Assembly: GCF_003460605.1 (NCBI RefSeq)
Contig: NZ_QTVN01000012.1
Location: forward strand, 62,001 to 126,000
Length of the DNA stretch: 64,000 bases
From: Ruminococcus sp. AF31-8BH
GTDB taxonomy: Bacteria > Bacillota > Clostridia > Lachnospirales > Lachnospiraceae
Direction of reading: 5' to 3'
Of this stretch, positions 41,480 to 49,511 are shown one piece after another; the stretch's first letter is position 1; each line of letters starts with the position of its first letter. The translations under genes and the position numbers were made by a program. Under the pieces are notes generated by a model. That model was not told the origin of the DNA. It worked only from the letters and a program-made list of their open reading frames with translations, and ran no database searches.

Positions 41480-41568
41480 ATCCTTTGCCTCCGTAGGTAT
41501 AAAAGTAAATTTTTCAGCTATTGGCTGGGATTTTTAATGGAAACCATTTTCCGCAGCCAGGCTTACAC

Positions 41569-41603
41569 AAAAAAAGCTCTGTCGTAACGTGACAACAAAG
41601 CTT
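41569..41603 (-). terminator. Riboswitch-linked intrinsic terminator
   Basis: On the minus strand AAGCTTTGTTGTC pairs with GACAGAGCTT around ACGTTAC, then TTTTTTT follows. It stands between the riboswitch aptamer and cbiD, the expected expression platform for transcription attenuation. Confidence 0.8.
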
Positions 41604-41639
41604 CTTTTCCCAGAATGATCCCGGTTGCCGCAGGAAATC

Positions 41640-41737
41640 CTGTTCCTGAAAAAGCATCCAGTATCTGACTGTACAGTAACGGACTTGTGCAGGAGTTCCA
41701 CCTGCTTCCTGAAAATACTTTTCCCTGTTTTTATCCG
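41640..41737 (-). promoter_or_regulatory. Cobalamin riboswitch
   Basis: On the minus strand, in order: ACAGGGAA, AGCAGGTGGAACTCCTGCAC (the GGUG/CCTGC core hairpin), CCGTTACTGT (variant of the CCGCCACTGT core) and the B12 box AGTCAGATACTGG. These match the conserved core of the adenosylcobalamin riboswitch. It begins a few bases after the predicted transcript start, upstream of a terminator and cbiD, so cobalamin should shut off the whole cbi operon. Confidence 0.85.
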
Positions 41738-41741
41738 TTAC

Positions 41742-41770
41742 ATTATATAATTTTGTCCTGTAAAAGTCAA
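41742..41770 (-). promoter_or_regulatory. Promoter of the cbi operon
   Basis: Minus-strand TTGACT and TATAAT with a 17-bp spacer, immediately upstream of the riboswitch. Confidence 0.75.
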
Positions 41771-41819
41771 CAGCCAAGCCGCTCCTGACCCATCCCGGCC
41801 GCAAAACTGCTGCTTTTGT

Positions 41820-43163
41820 TCACACAACCCTGTGTTCCATCCATTTCCCGCTTTTAAAGCGAAGACTGAATACAATTCCTCTTACGGTCCAGTCGGTGAA
41901 CATTCCGATCCAGACGGCCATGGGGCCCATGCCGCAGACGCGGATCAGGTAGACGCAGAGACAGAAACGGAATACCCACATGGTGGTGCAGGAGGTGATC
42001 ATGGAAAATTTCACATCTCCGGCTGCACGCATGCCGTAGGCTGGAATAAAGGCCGGCATCCATACCAGAGGCTTTACAATGGTGATCCAGAATATCATAT
42101 TCAGGCACATTTTGGCACTTTCCGGCTCCATGCCGCCGATCATGGTGATCGGTTTCGCCAGTGCATACACAATCGCACAGCAGGCAATCAGAAAGACCTC
42201 TGAAAAGATCATCAGCTTTTTCATATAATACACAGCTTCGTCCTTGCGTCCTGCGCCAAGGCTCTGGCCTACTACGGTCATCAGTCCGATTCCCACGCCG
42301 ATTACAGCCGTTCCGTTCAGCATCTCCATAATATTGGTCATAGCCTGAGCTGCAATGGCTGTGGTTCCAAGGGTAGACACAGTGGACTGGATTGCCAGCT
42401 TTCCAAGCTGAAACATACTGTTCTCCACACCAGAGGGCACTCCAAGTGCCAGGATCCGCTTTATCATATTTCCATCCGGGCGGATATTCAGATAATCCCT
42501 CACCGCAATGGGCTGTCTGTCTTTTCGCAGCTGATACAGAACTACCACTGCACAGAAGACTCGGGATACCAAGGTGGAAATCGCTGCTCCCGCAACTCCC
42601 ATGTGAAATACCCAGATCAAAACTGCATTTCCCCCAATGTTCATCACATTGGAAATAATGGAAATCACCATTGGTCCTCTTGTATTTTCCTGGGCACGGA
42701 AAATGGAAGCTCCGGCATCATAGAGGGCGATAAATGGATAAGACAGTACGGTGTAAAAGAAATAGACCATTGAATTATCCATAACATCCGCATCTACTTT
42801 TCCGAAAATAAAGCTCAGCAGTGGTGCACGGAAAATCAGTCCCAATGTGACAATGCAGACGGAAATGGCAGTTATGATAAAAAGAGCCTGTCTGGCAGAT
42901 TTGTTTGCCATCTCGTGATTTTTCTGACCAAGATACTGGGTACAGATGATGGTTCCACCTGCTGCCAGTGCGGAAAACGCCTGAATGATCAGAACGTTGA
43001 TGGAGTCCACAAGGGAGACTGCGGAAATCGCCGCGGAGCCTACATTGCTGACCATCATAGTATCCACAGTTCCCATCAGTGCGTTTAAAAGCTGCTCCAT
43101 AATAATAGGCACCAGAAGAGCCCGGAGCATTTTGTTGGTAAAAAGGTGCTGCTGTTGTTCCAT
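41820..43163 (-). CDS. MATE family efflux transporter
   Basis: A 447-residue protein with twelve hydrophobic segments. The N-terminal half opens with NKMLRALLVPIIMEQLLNALMGTVDTMMVSNVGSAAISAVSLVDSI, the MATE signature region, and the two halves show internal similarity. Such proteins export organic cations or drugs with Na+ or H+. The substrate cannot be told. It lies just upstream of the cbi promoter but on its own transcript (327 bp of gene-free DNA before it), so a cobalamin link is not supported. Confidence 0.88.
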   Translation of the reverse strand: MEQQQHLFTNKMLRALLVPIIMEQLLNALMGTVDTMMVSNVGSAAISAVSLVDSINVLIIQAFSALAAGGTIICTQYLGQKNHEMANKSARQALFIITAISVCIVTLGLIFRAPLLSFIFGKVDADVMDNSMVYFFYTVLSYPFIALYDAGASIFRAQENTRGPMVISIISNVMNIGGNAVLIWVFHMGVAGAAISTLVSRVFCAVVVLYQLRKDRQPIAVRDYLNIRPDGNMIKRILALGVPSGVENSMFQLGKLAIQSTVSTLGTTAIAAQAMTNIMEMLNGTAVIGVGIGLMTVVGQSLGAGRKDEAVYYMKKLMIFSEVFLIACCAIVYALAKPITMIGGMEPESAKMCLNMIFWITIVKPLVWMPAFIPAYGMRAAGDVKFSMITSCTTMWVFRFCLCVYLIRVCGMGPMAVWIGMFTDWTVRGIVFSLRFKSGKWMEHRVV

Positions 43164-43490
43164 ATGTTTTCTCTTTTCCCCCTAAACGGATGATTACTGG
43201 CCACGTGCTCGGCAGCACATTTCGTCATATGTTATTGTCCACTCTGTATCCAGCAACATACTTCACGATGCACAGAAATCAGCCGTAAAAATCGATTGTA
43301 TACTTCCATACACATTTTATCTGTGTTATTATACACCTTAAGCGAAAAAATTGCAGTACGAAATTCTAAATATAATGTCAGACTATTTCACAAAACGGAC
43401 ATGTCGTCTACCGACGATATCATCATATATGAAAGTCAGATGTTCTGTAACATTCTTTGCCAATGAAAAACAACACAGGAGGAACTTACT
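43164..43490. other. Gene-free divergent region between MATE and pseudouridine synthase genes
   Basis: A plus-strand TTCCAT/TATTAT pair with 17-bp spacing (near 43309-43337) may serve the pseudouridine synthase gene. No riboswitch, repeat or small gene was recognised. Confidence 0.35.
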
Positions 43491-44432
43491 TTGGACCGGA
43501 TTCTTACTTACACTGTACAGCCAGACGAGGAAAACATGCTGCTTCTTGATTTCCTTCGAAGCAAGGGATTTTCCCGGGGAATTCTCTCTTCTATGAAGCC
43601 GTATAAGGGCGCAATTTTGCTAAATGGGGAAAGAGGATTCGGCAAGTCGGTTCTTCATGCCGGGAATTTTCTTCGCATTCATATCCCGGAAACGGAAAGC
43701 AGCGAGAATATTCTGCCTGTGAAAATGGACCTTTCCATACTCTATGAGGACGAGGATCTCCTGGTCATAAATAAGCCGGCAGACATGCCTGTGCATCCTT
43801 CCATCGGCAATTACGACAACACCCTTGCCAACGGAGCGGCCTGGTATTTTAAGGAAAAGGGACAAACCTTCGTCTACCGCTGCATCAACCGCCTGGACCG
43901 GGATACCACAGGTGCTCTTATTCTGGCGAAAAATCCTTACAGCGCCGCAGTTCTCTCCGCCCAGATGAAGCAGCGGCAGATCCGCCGGACTTATCTGGCA
44001 ATCGTTCAGGAGATCACGCCGTCCCACGGTACCATAGATGCGCCTATCGGACGGACAGACGGCTCCACTATTGAACGGCAGATTGACCCTGTAAATGGGG
44101 AGCGTGCAGTCACACATTATGAAAGGCTGGCTGCTTACGCGCTTCACGCTGGAACATTCTCTCCTGTTTCGGACGCACAGAAAACAGATTTTCTCCAGGC
44201 ATATTCTTTAATCGAACTTCACCTGGAAACCGGTCGTACCCACCAGATTCGGGTGCACATGAAGCACATCGGGCACCCTCTTCCAGGGGATTTTCTCTAC
44301 AATCCGGATTACAGCATCATAAAGCGCCAACCCCTGCACTCCTACCAGCTGGAATTCACCCATCCAGTTACAAAAGAAGTCATGTGCATCACCGCCCCGG
44401 TACCAGAAGATTTCGCTAATGCGTTTCACTAA
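43491..44432 (+). CDS. RluA/RluD family pseudouridine synthase
   Basis: A 313-residue enzyme that converts uridine to pseudouridine in rRNA or tRNA. An N-terminal S4-like RNA-binding part (ILSSMKPYKGAILLNG ... VLHAGNFLRIHIPE) precedes the catalytic domain. The active aspartate is in CINRLDRDTTGALILAKN, a variant of HRLDxxTSG; LLVINKPADMPVHPSIG and ELHLETGRTHQIRVHMKHIGHPLPGD are the other signatures. TTG is the start, behind GGAGG at 9 bp. The exact target base is not predictable. A terminator follows. Confidence 0.92.
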   Translation: MDRILTYTVQPDEENMLLLDFLRSKGFSRGILSSMKPYKGAILLNGERGFGKSVLHAGNFLRIHIPETESSENILPVKMDLSILYEDEDLLVINKPADMPVHPSIGNYDNTLANGAAWYFKEKGQTFVYRCINRLDRDTTGALILAKNPYSAAVLSAQMKQRQIRRTYLAIVQEITPSHGTIDAPIGRTDGSTIERQIDPVNGERAVTHYERLAAYALHAGTFSPVSDAQKTDFLQAYSLIELHLETGRTHQIRVHMKHIGHPLPGDFLYNPDYSIIKRQPLHSYQLEFTHPVTKEVMCITAPVPEDFANAFH

Positions 44433-44442
44433 TGTATGTTAA

Positions 44443-44492
44443 AAAAGGCAGACCAGCGCCGCACATCCTGTGCTTCCTCTGATCTGCCTTTT
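44443..44492 (+). terminator. Terminator after the pseudouridine synthase gene
   Basis: AAAAGGCAGA and TCTGCCTTTT with an inner GCACA/TGTGC stem; poly-T/poly-A flanks on both sides. Confidence 0.75.
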
Positions 44493-44582
44493 ATATTTTC
44501 GTGTTAATACAGCCGTCATATTGACGTTTCTGCTTTTCGTATAGAGCTATTTCTGGCTTCGCGGCCGTCGCCCTATCTTCTC

Positions 44583-45347
44583 TTACCGATTCTTCTCATA
44601 AATAATCAGCAGCCCCTTCAGCAGAAGATCCTCATCCAGCAGGATCTCCCTGCGGCAGTGAGGAACGATCTTGCGGGCAAGACCGCCAGTGGCAACTACT
44701 GTAATCTTCTGGCCCAGTTCTTCTTCGATCCGGTCCACAATACCGTCAAGTGCAGCCGCATTGCTGTAGATCACGCCGCTTTTCATACACTCGATGGTAT
44801 TTTTACCAATGATACGTTTGGGAGCCTCAATGCTGATACCACTCAGCTGAGAAGCACGGGCTGTGAGGGCATCCAGGGACACTCCCATTCCGGGAAAAAT
44901 CATACCGCCCACATAATGTTTCTTTTCATCAACCACGCTCACCGTGCTTGCAGTTCCCATATCAATAATCGCCAGCGGAAGGGGATACTCATGGATTCCC
45001 GCAACCGCATTTGCCACCAGGTCAGCGCCAAGCTGTCCCGGATTATCCATCATAATATTCAGACCGGTCTTCACTCCAGGTCCCAGAACCATGGGCTCCT
45101 TGTGGAGCACCTTCTCAGCAGCAAGCTTCACGGCATTGGTGATCTGGGGAACTACAGAGGAAATGATGCAGCCTTCAATATCTGTACGTTTAATGTGGTA
45201 AATGTCAACAACCGTTTTTAAATCAACTGCATATTCCAGCTCTGTTTTTGTGCGGACCGTGGAAAGTCTCTCAATAAAATAAGTCTTCTCCCGGTCAATG
45301 CACCCAACCACAATGTTTGTATTTCCGATATCAATTGCTAAGATCAT
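44583..45347 (-). CDS. coaX: Type III pantothenate kinase
   Basis: A 254-residue kinase of the ASKHA fold that phosphorylates pantothenate, the first step of CoA synthesis. MILAIDIGNTNIVVGCID is the phosphate-binding start; NPGQLGADLVANAVAGI and IIDMGTASTVSVVDE are conserved; GGMIFPGMGVSLDALTARASQL follows. The ATG at 45347 is preceded by GGAGGG; an upstream in-frame extension of 26 codons has no ribosome site. It is the last gene of the operon coaBC-panT-coaX. Confidence 0.95.
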   Translation of the reverse strand: MILAIDIGNTNIVVGCIDREKTYFIERLSTVRTKTELEYAVDLKTVVDIYHIKRTDIEGCIISSVVPQITNAVKLAAEKVLHKEPMVLGPGVKTGLNIMMDNPGQLGADLVANAVAGIHEYPLPLAIIDMGTASTVSVVDEKKHYVGGMIFPGMGVSLDALTARASQLSGISIEAPKRIIGKNTIECMKSGVIYSNAAALDGIVDRIEEELGQKITVVATGGLARKIVPHCRREILLDEDLLLKGLLIIYEKNR

Positions 45348-45436
45348 AGTTTCCCTCCATAGTTTCTTATCAGCCGTCTGGCCTTTTTCCCGTCCGCAGT
45401 CAAAGTCTGCCCGGACATAAATCATCTATCTGTATT

Positions 45437-46087
45437 TTAAACCTCTGCTGCCTTTACCGCCTTGTCAGCCTTTTTCTCTGCGCCAGGAAGCAGTCTTGCC
45501 TTATAAAGGGCAGCTCCCACAGCACCCGTGATCACAGTGGCGGAAATCATCTCGCATACTGCGTTGATTCCTACAAATGTGCAGATAAACAGAATTACAT
45601 TTTTTCCGCCCATAAGGCCCTGCACATACTCTGTATTTCCGAAAAGTCCTACCAGCAGTGCCATAAAGAACAAAGTGTTCAGAAATGCGGAGCAAAAGCC
45701 TGTCACTGCACAGGAAACATAAATATTTTTTGTTTTTTTGCGAACGCCCTGGAAAATATATCCAAGCAGAAGTCCGTCAACCAGTCTTGGGATAAATCTC
45801 TGTACAAATGCCAGAAATGGATTGATTCCGAATAAGGTAGCACCCATAATGCTGGTACCGCCAATGCCGATACACTGTCCGAAGCTGGTCAGTCCGAATA
45901 CGGCTCCGGCAATGGCTCCGCCTACAGGTCCCATTGTAATTGCGCTGATGGCAACCGGAATAATGTTAAAAGTAATGGCAAGAGGTCCGATATTCAGGTA
46001 GCCAAGAGGTGTGTAAGCCATCAGAAGCAGGATTGCTATCATCAGGCCAAGCAGTGTGATTTGAGATGTTGTAAATTTTTTGTTCAT
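45437..46087 (-). CDS. panT: ECF transporter substrate-binding (S) component, probably for pantothenate
   Basis: A 216-residue membrane protein with about six hydrophobic helices. The N-terminal helix TTSQITLLGLMIAILLLMAYTPLGYLNIGPLAITFNIIPVA and later GPVGGAIAGAVFGLTSF are typical of the S-component fold. It needs the shared EcfAAT module, not in this window. Position between coaBC and coaX makes pantothenate the likely vitamin. The C-terminus ends in a basic tail. Confidence 0.85.
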   Translation of the reverse strand: MNKKFTTSQITLLGLMIAILLLMAYTPLGYLNIGPLAITFNIIPVAISAITMGPVGGAIAGAVFGLTSFGQCIGIGGTSIMGATLFGINPFLAFVQRFIPRLVDGLLLGYIFQGVRKKTKNIYVSCAVTGFCSAFLNTLFFMALLVGLFGNTEYVQGLMGGKNVILFICTFVGINAVCEMISATVITGAVGAALYKARLLPGAEKKADKAVKAAEV

Positions 46088-46157
46088 AATGATCCTCCTT
46101 GTTATCGTTCCCGTAAAAGGGATACAATACGGTATGGACTGACGGGCATGTGTTCTT

Positions 46158-47360
46158 TTATTTACCCGTCACTCTTAAAAAAAGTATTCTATCCAGGATT
46201 TTACTGGCTGCATCCTCCTTGCTCATAAGCGGGAGTGACACTTCCTCATCCTGTGTAATCAGAGTCAGAACATTGGTGTCCCCCTGGAATCCGGCGCCAG
46301 CCATTTTTACATTGTTGGCAGCTACCATATCCAGATTTTTCTTTGTAAGCTTGACTCTGGAATTACCGATCATATTCTGTGTTTCCATGGAAAATCCGCA
46401 CAGAAACTGTCCATCCGGTTTGTGCTCCCCGAGATACTTCAGAATGTCATCTGTTCTCTCAAGGGCAATGGACATATCGTCGTCTTTCTTCTTGATCTTC
46501 TCATCGCTGACGGTAGCCGGACGGTAATCCGCAACAGCTGCTGCCTTGATGATAATATCCTGTTCCTTGCTTACCGCTGTGACAGCCTCATACATATCCC
46601 TTGCTGTCACCACCGGAACCACCTTCACAAAGGGCGGCGGCGCAATGGCAGTACGTCCACTTACCAGTGTGACATCTGCACCTCGCAGCATTGCCATTTT
46701 CGCAATGGCGTAGCCCATCTTGCCGGAAGAATGGTTGGTAATATAGCGGACCGGATCGATGGCCTCCTGGGTAGGACCAGCTGTGACAAGCAGCTTCAGC
46801 CCTTTCATATCCTTCTCGCAGGCGCACTCTCTCATAATATAGGACAAAAGAGTCTCCGGCTCCGGCATTTTGCCGGCTCCTGTGTCGCCGCAGGCAAGAT
46901 AGCCCACTGCAGGATCGATCACTTCATATCCGTAATGCTCCAGGGTCTTTAAATTATCCTGGACAATGGGATTCTCAAACATATTGGTATTCATGGCCGG
47001 GGAAATAATTTTTTTGCATCTGCATGCCATGATGGTAGTGGTCAGCATATCATCTGCAATTCCATGTGCCAGCTTGCCGATCACATTGGCACTGGCCGGG
47101 GCGATCATCACCACATCTGCTTTCTTGGCAATGGACACATGCTCTACCTGGAACTGGAAATTCCGGTCAAAGGTGTCCACCAGGCATTTATTCCCGGTAA
47201 GAGTCTCAAAGGTAATGGGATTGATAAAGTTCGTGGCATTCCTGGTCATCAGCACATGAACGTCCGCGTGCTGCTTCTTCAGCGCACTTGCAAGATATGC
47301 GATCTTATATGCGGCAATACTGCCTGTCACTCCCAGAAGAACGGTCTTTCCCTCTAACAT
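46158..47360 (-). CDS. coaBC: Phosphopantothenoylcysteine decarboxylase / phosphopantothenate-cysteine ligase
   Basis: A 400-residue bifunctional enzyme for two steps of CoA synthesis. The N-terminal flavin decarboxylase (LEGKTVLLGVTGSIAAYKIAYLASAL) has PAMNTNMFENPIVQ and the lid cysteine in YLACGDTGAGKMPEPE. The C-terminal ligase begins LKLLVTAGPTQEAIDPVRYITNHSSGKMGYAIAKMA and has KKDDDMSIALERTDDIL. It heads the operon with panT and coaX, behind a promoter at 47417-47446. Confidence 0.96.
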   Translation of the reverse strand: MLEGKTVLLGVTGSIAAYKIAYLASALKKQHADVHVLMTRNATNFINPITFETLTGNKCLVDTFDRNFQFQVEHVSIAKKADVVMIAPASANVIGKLAHGIADDMLTTTIMACRCKKIISPAMNTNMFENPIVQDNLKTLEHYGYEVIDPAVGYLACGDTGAGKMPEPETLLSYIMRECACEKDMKGLKLLVTAGPTQEAIDPVRYITNHSSGKMGYAIAKMAMLRGADVTLVSGRTAIAPPPFVKVVPVVTARDMYEAVTAVSKEQDIIIKAAAVADYRPATVSDEKIKKKDDDMSIALERTDDILKYLGEHKPDGQFLCGFSMETQNMIGNSRVKLTKKNLDMVAANNVKMAGAGFQGDTNVLTLITQDEEVSLPLMSKEDAASKILDRILFLRVTGK

Positions 47361-47416
47361 TCGTTTTCCTCTTTTCTCTTTAAACTCATGGGGACATTTT
47401 TCTGTCCGTACCGCTT

Positions 47417-47446
47417 ATTATAAAACAAATATAGCTCTGATTGCAA
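47417..47446 (-). promoter_or_regulatory. Promoter of the coaBC-panT-coaX operon
   Basis: Minus-strand TTGCAA and TATAAT with an 18-bp spacer, about 55 bp upstream of coaBC. Confidence 0.6.
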
Positions 47447-47618
47447 TGTATTTTTTCCATGTATAGCTTTTCGTACATGCTGCGCTGCCGCGGTCAGCCT
47501 TTTTATTGCCCGCATCCGGCAGATTTTTTTGCCATTTTTCCATGAATATAAAAGGAAAATCTGCTATAATGAAATGGCATTTTAGATATCATCGAATCCA
47601 AGCGGAAAGGACTTTATC

Positions 47619-48179
47619 ATGAATTATCAGATCACACAGTGGTGCGCCCACTTTATCACAGAGCATGTAAAGGAAGGAGACCTGTGCATTGACGCTACCA
47701 TGGGAAACGGAAACGACACCCTGCTCCTTAGCCGTCTTTGCGGGGAAAAAGGCCATGTACTTGCCTTTGACATCCAGGAACTGGCCCTTGCCCACACCAG
47801 GGAGCGCCTGGAAAAAGAAAATGCAGCTCACAACTATGAGCTGATCCTGGATTCCCATGCAAATATGGGAAACTACGCTGCGCCCATGAGTGTAAACTGC
47901 ATTGTGTTTAACTTCGGCTATCTGCCGGGAGGGGATCACAGTCTGGCCACCAGGCCTGATTCCAGCATTCTGGCCCTTCAGGCTTCCCTTGGCCTTCTGA
48001 AAAAAGGCGGAATCCTGATGCTGTGCATTTACAGCGGCGGCGATTCCGGATTTGAGGAGCGGGATGCCCTTCTTAGCTGGCTGAAAGAACTGGACTCCAG
48101 AAAATATCTGGTAATCAAAACCGAATACTACAACCGTCCCAACAGTCCGCCTATGCCTGTGCTTGTAGTAAAACAATAA
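47619..48179 (+). CDS. mnmM: tRNA methyltransferase MnmM (YtqB family)
   Basis: A 186-residue SAM-dependent methyltransferase. CIDATMGNGNDTLLLSRLCGEKGHVLAFDIQELAL is the SAM-binding loop, and VFNFGYLPGGDHSLATRPDSSILAL is the family signature. B. subtilis YtqB, formerly called an rRNA methylase, methylates 5-aminomethyl-2-thiouridine in tRNA (MnmM). The ATG has AAAGGA about 10 bp upstream. It is a single gene followed by a palindromic region. Confidence 0.85.
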   Translation: MNYQITQWCAHFITEHVKEGDLCIDATMGNGNDTLLLSRLCGEKGHVLAFDIQELALAHTRERLEKENAAHNYELILDSHANMGNYAAPMSVNCIVFNFGYLPGGDHSLATRPDSSILALQASLGLLKKGGILMLCIYSGGDSGFEERDALLSWLKELDSRKYLVIKTEYYNRPNSPPMPVLVVKQ

Positions 48180-48183
48180 CCTC

Positions 48184-48282
48184 TGCATCTGCATTATATC
48201 TCATAAAAAATTTTGTCCAGCCAAAGCCGCACAGCACAAACTGCGCAGGCCGAAGCTGGACAAAACATCGATTGCAGATGTA
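48184..48282. repeat. Palindromic intergenic unit of about 97 bp
   Basis: An outer stem CATCTGCA/TGCAGATG and an inner stem TTTTGTCCAGC/GCTGGACAAAA are arranged around GCC..CAG/CTG..GGC. It lies between convergent genes (mnmM and the cyclophilin), so it may simply be a bidirectional terminator, but it is larger and more symmetric than the other terminators here. Confidence 0.55.
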
Positions 48283-48300
48283 AAATTGCAGACTCCGAAA

Positions 48301-49053
48301 TCAGTCTGTAATAATCACGCTCGTCATCACCGGCTGCTGGTCTGCGGAAATAGTTCCGTTATTATCCGTCGGCTTGGCATCCTTGCAGATCTGGTCCACA
48401 ATGTCCATGCCCTCTGTCACATGGCCGAAAGCTGCATACTGTCCGTCCAGATAAGTGCTGTCTGACTGCACAATAAAGAACTGGGAGCTTGCGCTGTCCG
48501 GATCTGAGGATCTTGCCATGGAGATTACGCCTCTTTCATGGGAAATGTTATTCTCCACGCCGTTTTCAGAGAATTCTCCTTTGATGGTCTCATCAGAGCC
48601 GCCTCTTCCGGTTCCCTCCGGATCGCCGCCCTGGATCATGAAGCCGTCAATAATACGGTGGAAAGTCAGCCCGTCATAGAAATGCTCCTGTGCCAGCTTC
48701 ACAAAGTTGGTAACGCTGATAGGCGCTGTATCCGCATCCAGTTCCACCTTGATGGTGCCGTAATCCTTCACTTCAATTTCCGCATGGTGGATGCCGGTAA
48801 GGGGCTGTGAAGTATCCAGTACTGCCTCATCTGTCACAGTTCCTTTCTCATCCGTACCGTCTGAAAAACCGGAAACTTCCTCGTCAGTTCCCTGCTCTTC
48901 ACTTGTATCGGAAGAGTTCTCTTCTGTGGCCTCATCTGTCTTTTCTTCTGTATTTTGGGTTTCTTCTTTCGCATTGTCTGTGCCGCAGCCTGCCAGCAGT
49001 CCCACTGACAGGGTTGCAGTCATCAACATTGCCATAATTTTTCTTTTCTTCAT
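48301..49053 (-). CDS. Cyclophilin-type peptidyl-prolyl isomerase, lipoprotein
   Basis: A 250-residue exported protein. MKKRKIMAMLMTATLSVGLLAGC is a lipoprotein signal with the lipobox LLAGC. Residues about 24-75 form an acidic Glu/Thr/Ser-rich linker. The cyclophilin domain has FYDGLTFHRIIDGFMIQGGDPEGTGRGG, SQFFIVQSD and FGHVTEGMDIVDQI. It should assist folding of secreted proteins at the outer face of the membrane. The ATG at 49053 has GGAGG upstream; an extension of 40 codons is not supported. It follows a terminator, so it is transcribed on its own. Confidence 0.92.
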   Translation of the reverse strand: MKKRKIMAMLMTATLSVGLLAGCGTDNAKEETQNTEEKTDEATEENSSDTSEEQGTDEEVSGFSDGTDEKGTVTDEAVLDTSQPLTGIHHAEIEVKDYGTIKVELDADTAPISVTNFVKLAQEHFYDGLTFHRIIDGFMIQGGDPEGTGRGGSDETIKGEFSENGVENNISHERGVISMARSSDPDSASSQFFIVQSDSTYLDGQYAAFGHVTEGMDIVDQICKDAKPTDNNGTISADQQPVMTSVIITD

Positions 49054-49094
49054 AATTCGCCTCCAGATTACGTTCTTAAGTATGTGTATTTGGA

Positions 49095-49126
49095 TAAAAA
49101 ACGGCGCCAGGCTTTTCCTGACGCCA
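49095..49126 (-). terminator. Terminator of the codB-ygbA operon
   Basis: GGCGTCAGG and CCTGGCGCC around a short A-rich loop, then GTTTTTT on the minus strand, 43 bp past the ygbA stop. Confidence 0.85.
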
Positions 49127-49169
49127 TCTTTTCTCATTATAACGAAATTGTCGCAAAATACAATTGATT

Positions 49170-49511
49170 TCACAAATTGTTCAATTTCTTTTTCTCTTTC
49201 TTGGATTCCACCACATGGCGGATCGCTGCTATGGGATGATGAAACAGCATCCTTGGACCGGAGAAACGCATGACTTCACGGATCTTTTCCCGCATTTCCG
49301 GCTTATAGCAGTGCACCTTGCAGTTGGAACAGAAGGTCTTGGTCTCCATAAACGGGCATTTCTCGCTGCGCATTCTGGCATAGGCATCCAGCGCGGCACA
49401 TTCCGGGCAAAGCCCGTCTTTGCTATGGTGCTGCTTTTTGCAGTAAAGCTGGATCATCTGGGAAACCATTTTCTTTTCCCGTTCCCGCTTTTTCTCTATT
49501 TTAGTGCTCAT
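49170..49511 (-). CDS. YgbA family protein (nitrous-oxide-stimulated promoter family)
   Basis: A 113-residue basic, cysteine-rich protein. QLYCKKQHHSKDGLCPECAALDAYARMR and EKCPFMETKTFCSNCKVHCYKPEMREKIREVMRFSGPRM match the YgbA_NO family. E. coli ygbA responds to nitrosative stress through NsrR. The cysteines suggest metal or cluster binding. The ATG at 49511 has GAGGAG 6 bp upstream and overlaps the codB stop by 11 bp, so it is translated with codB. The link to nucleobase transport is unexplained. Confidence 0.85.
   Translation of the reverse strand: MSTKIEKKREREKKMVSQMIQLYCKKQHHSKDGLCPECAALDAYARMRSEKCPFMETKTFCSNCKVHCYKPEMREKIREVMRFSGPRMLFHHPIAAIRHVVESKKEKKKLNNL

Noticed and set aside
41514..41804. 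A 96-codon minus-strand frame over the riboswitch region
   Set aside because: It overlaps the promoter, aptamer and terminator of the cbi operon, which explain the sequence.
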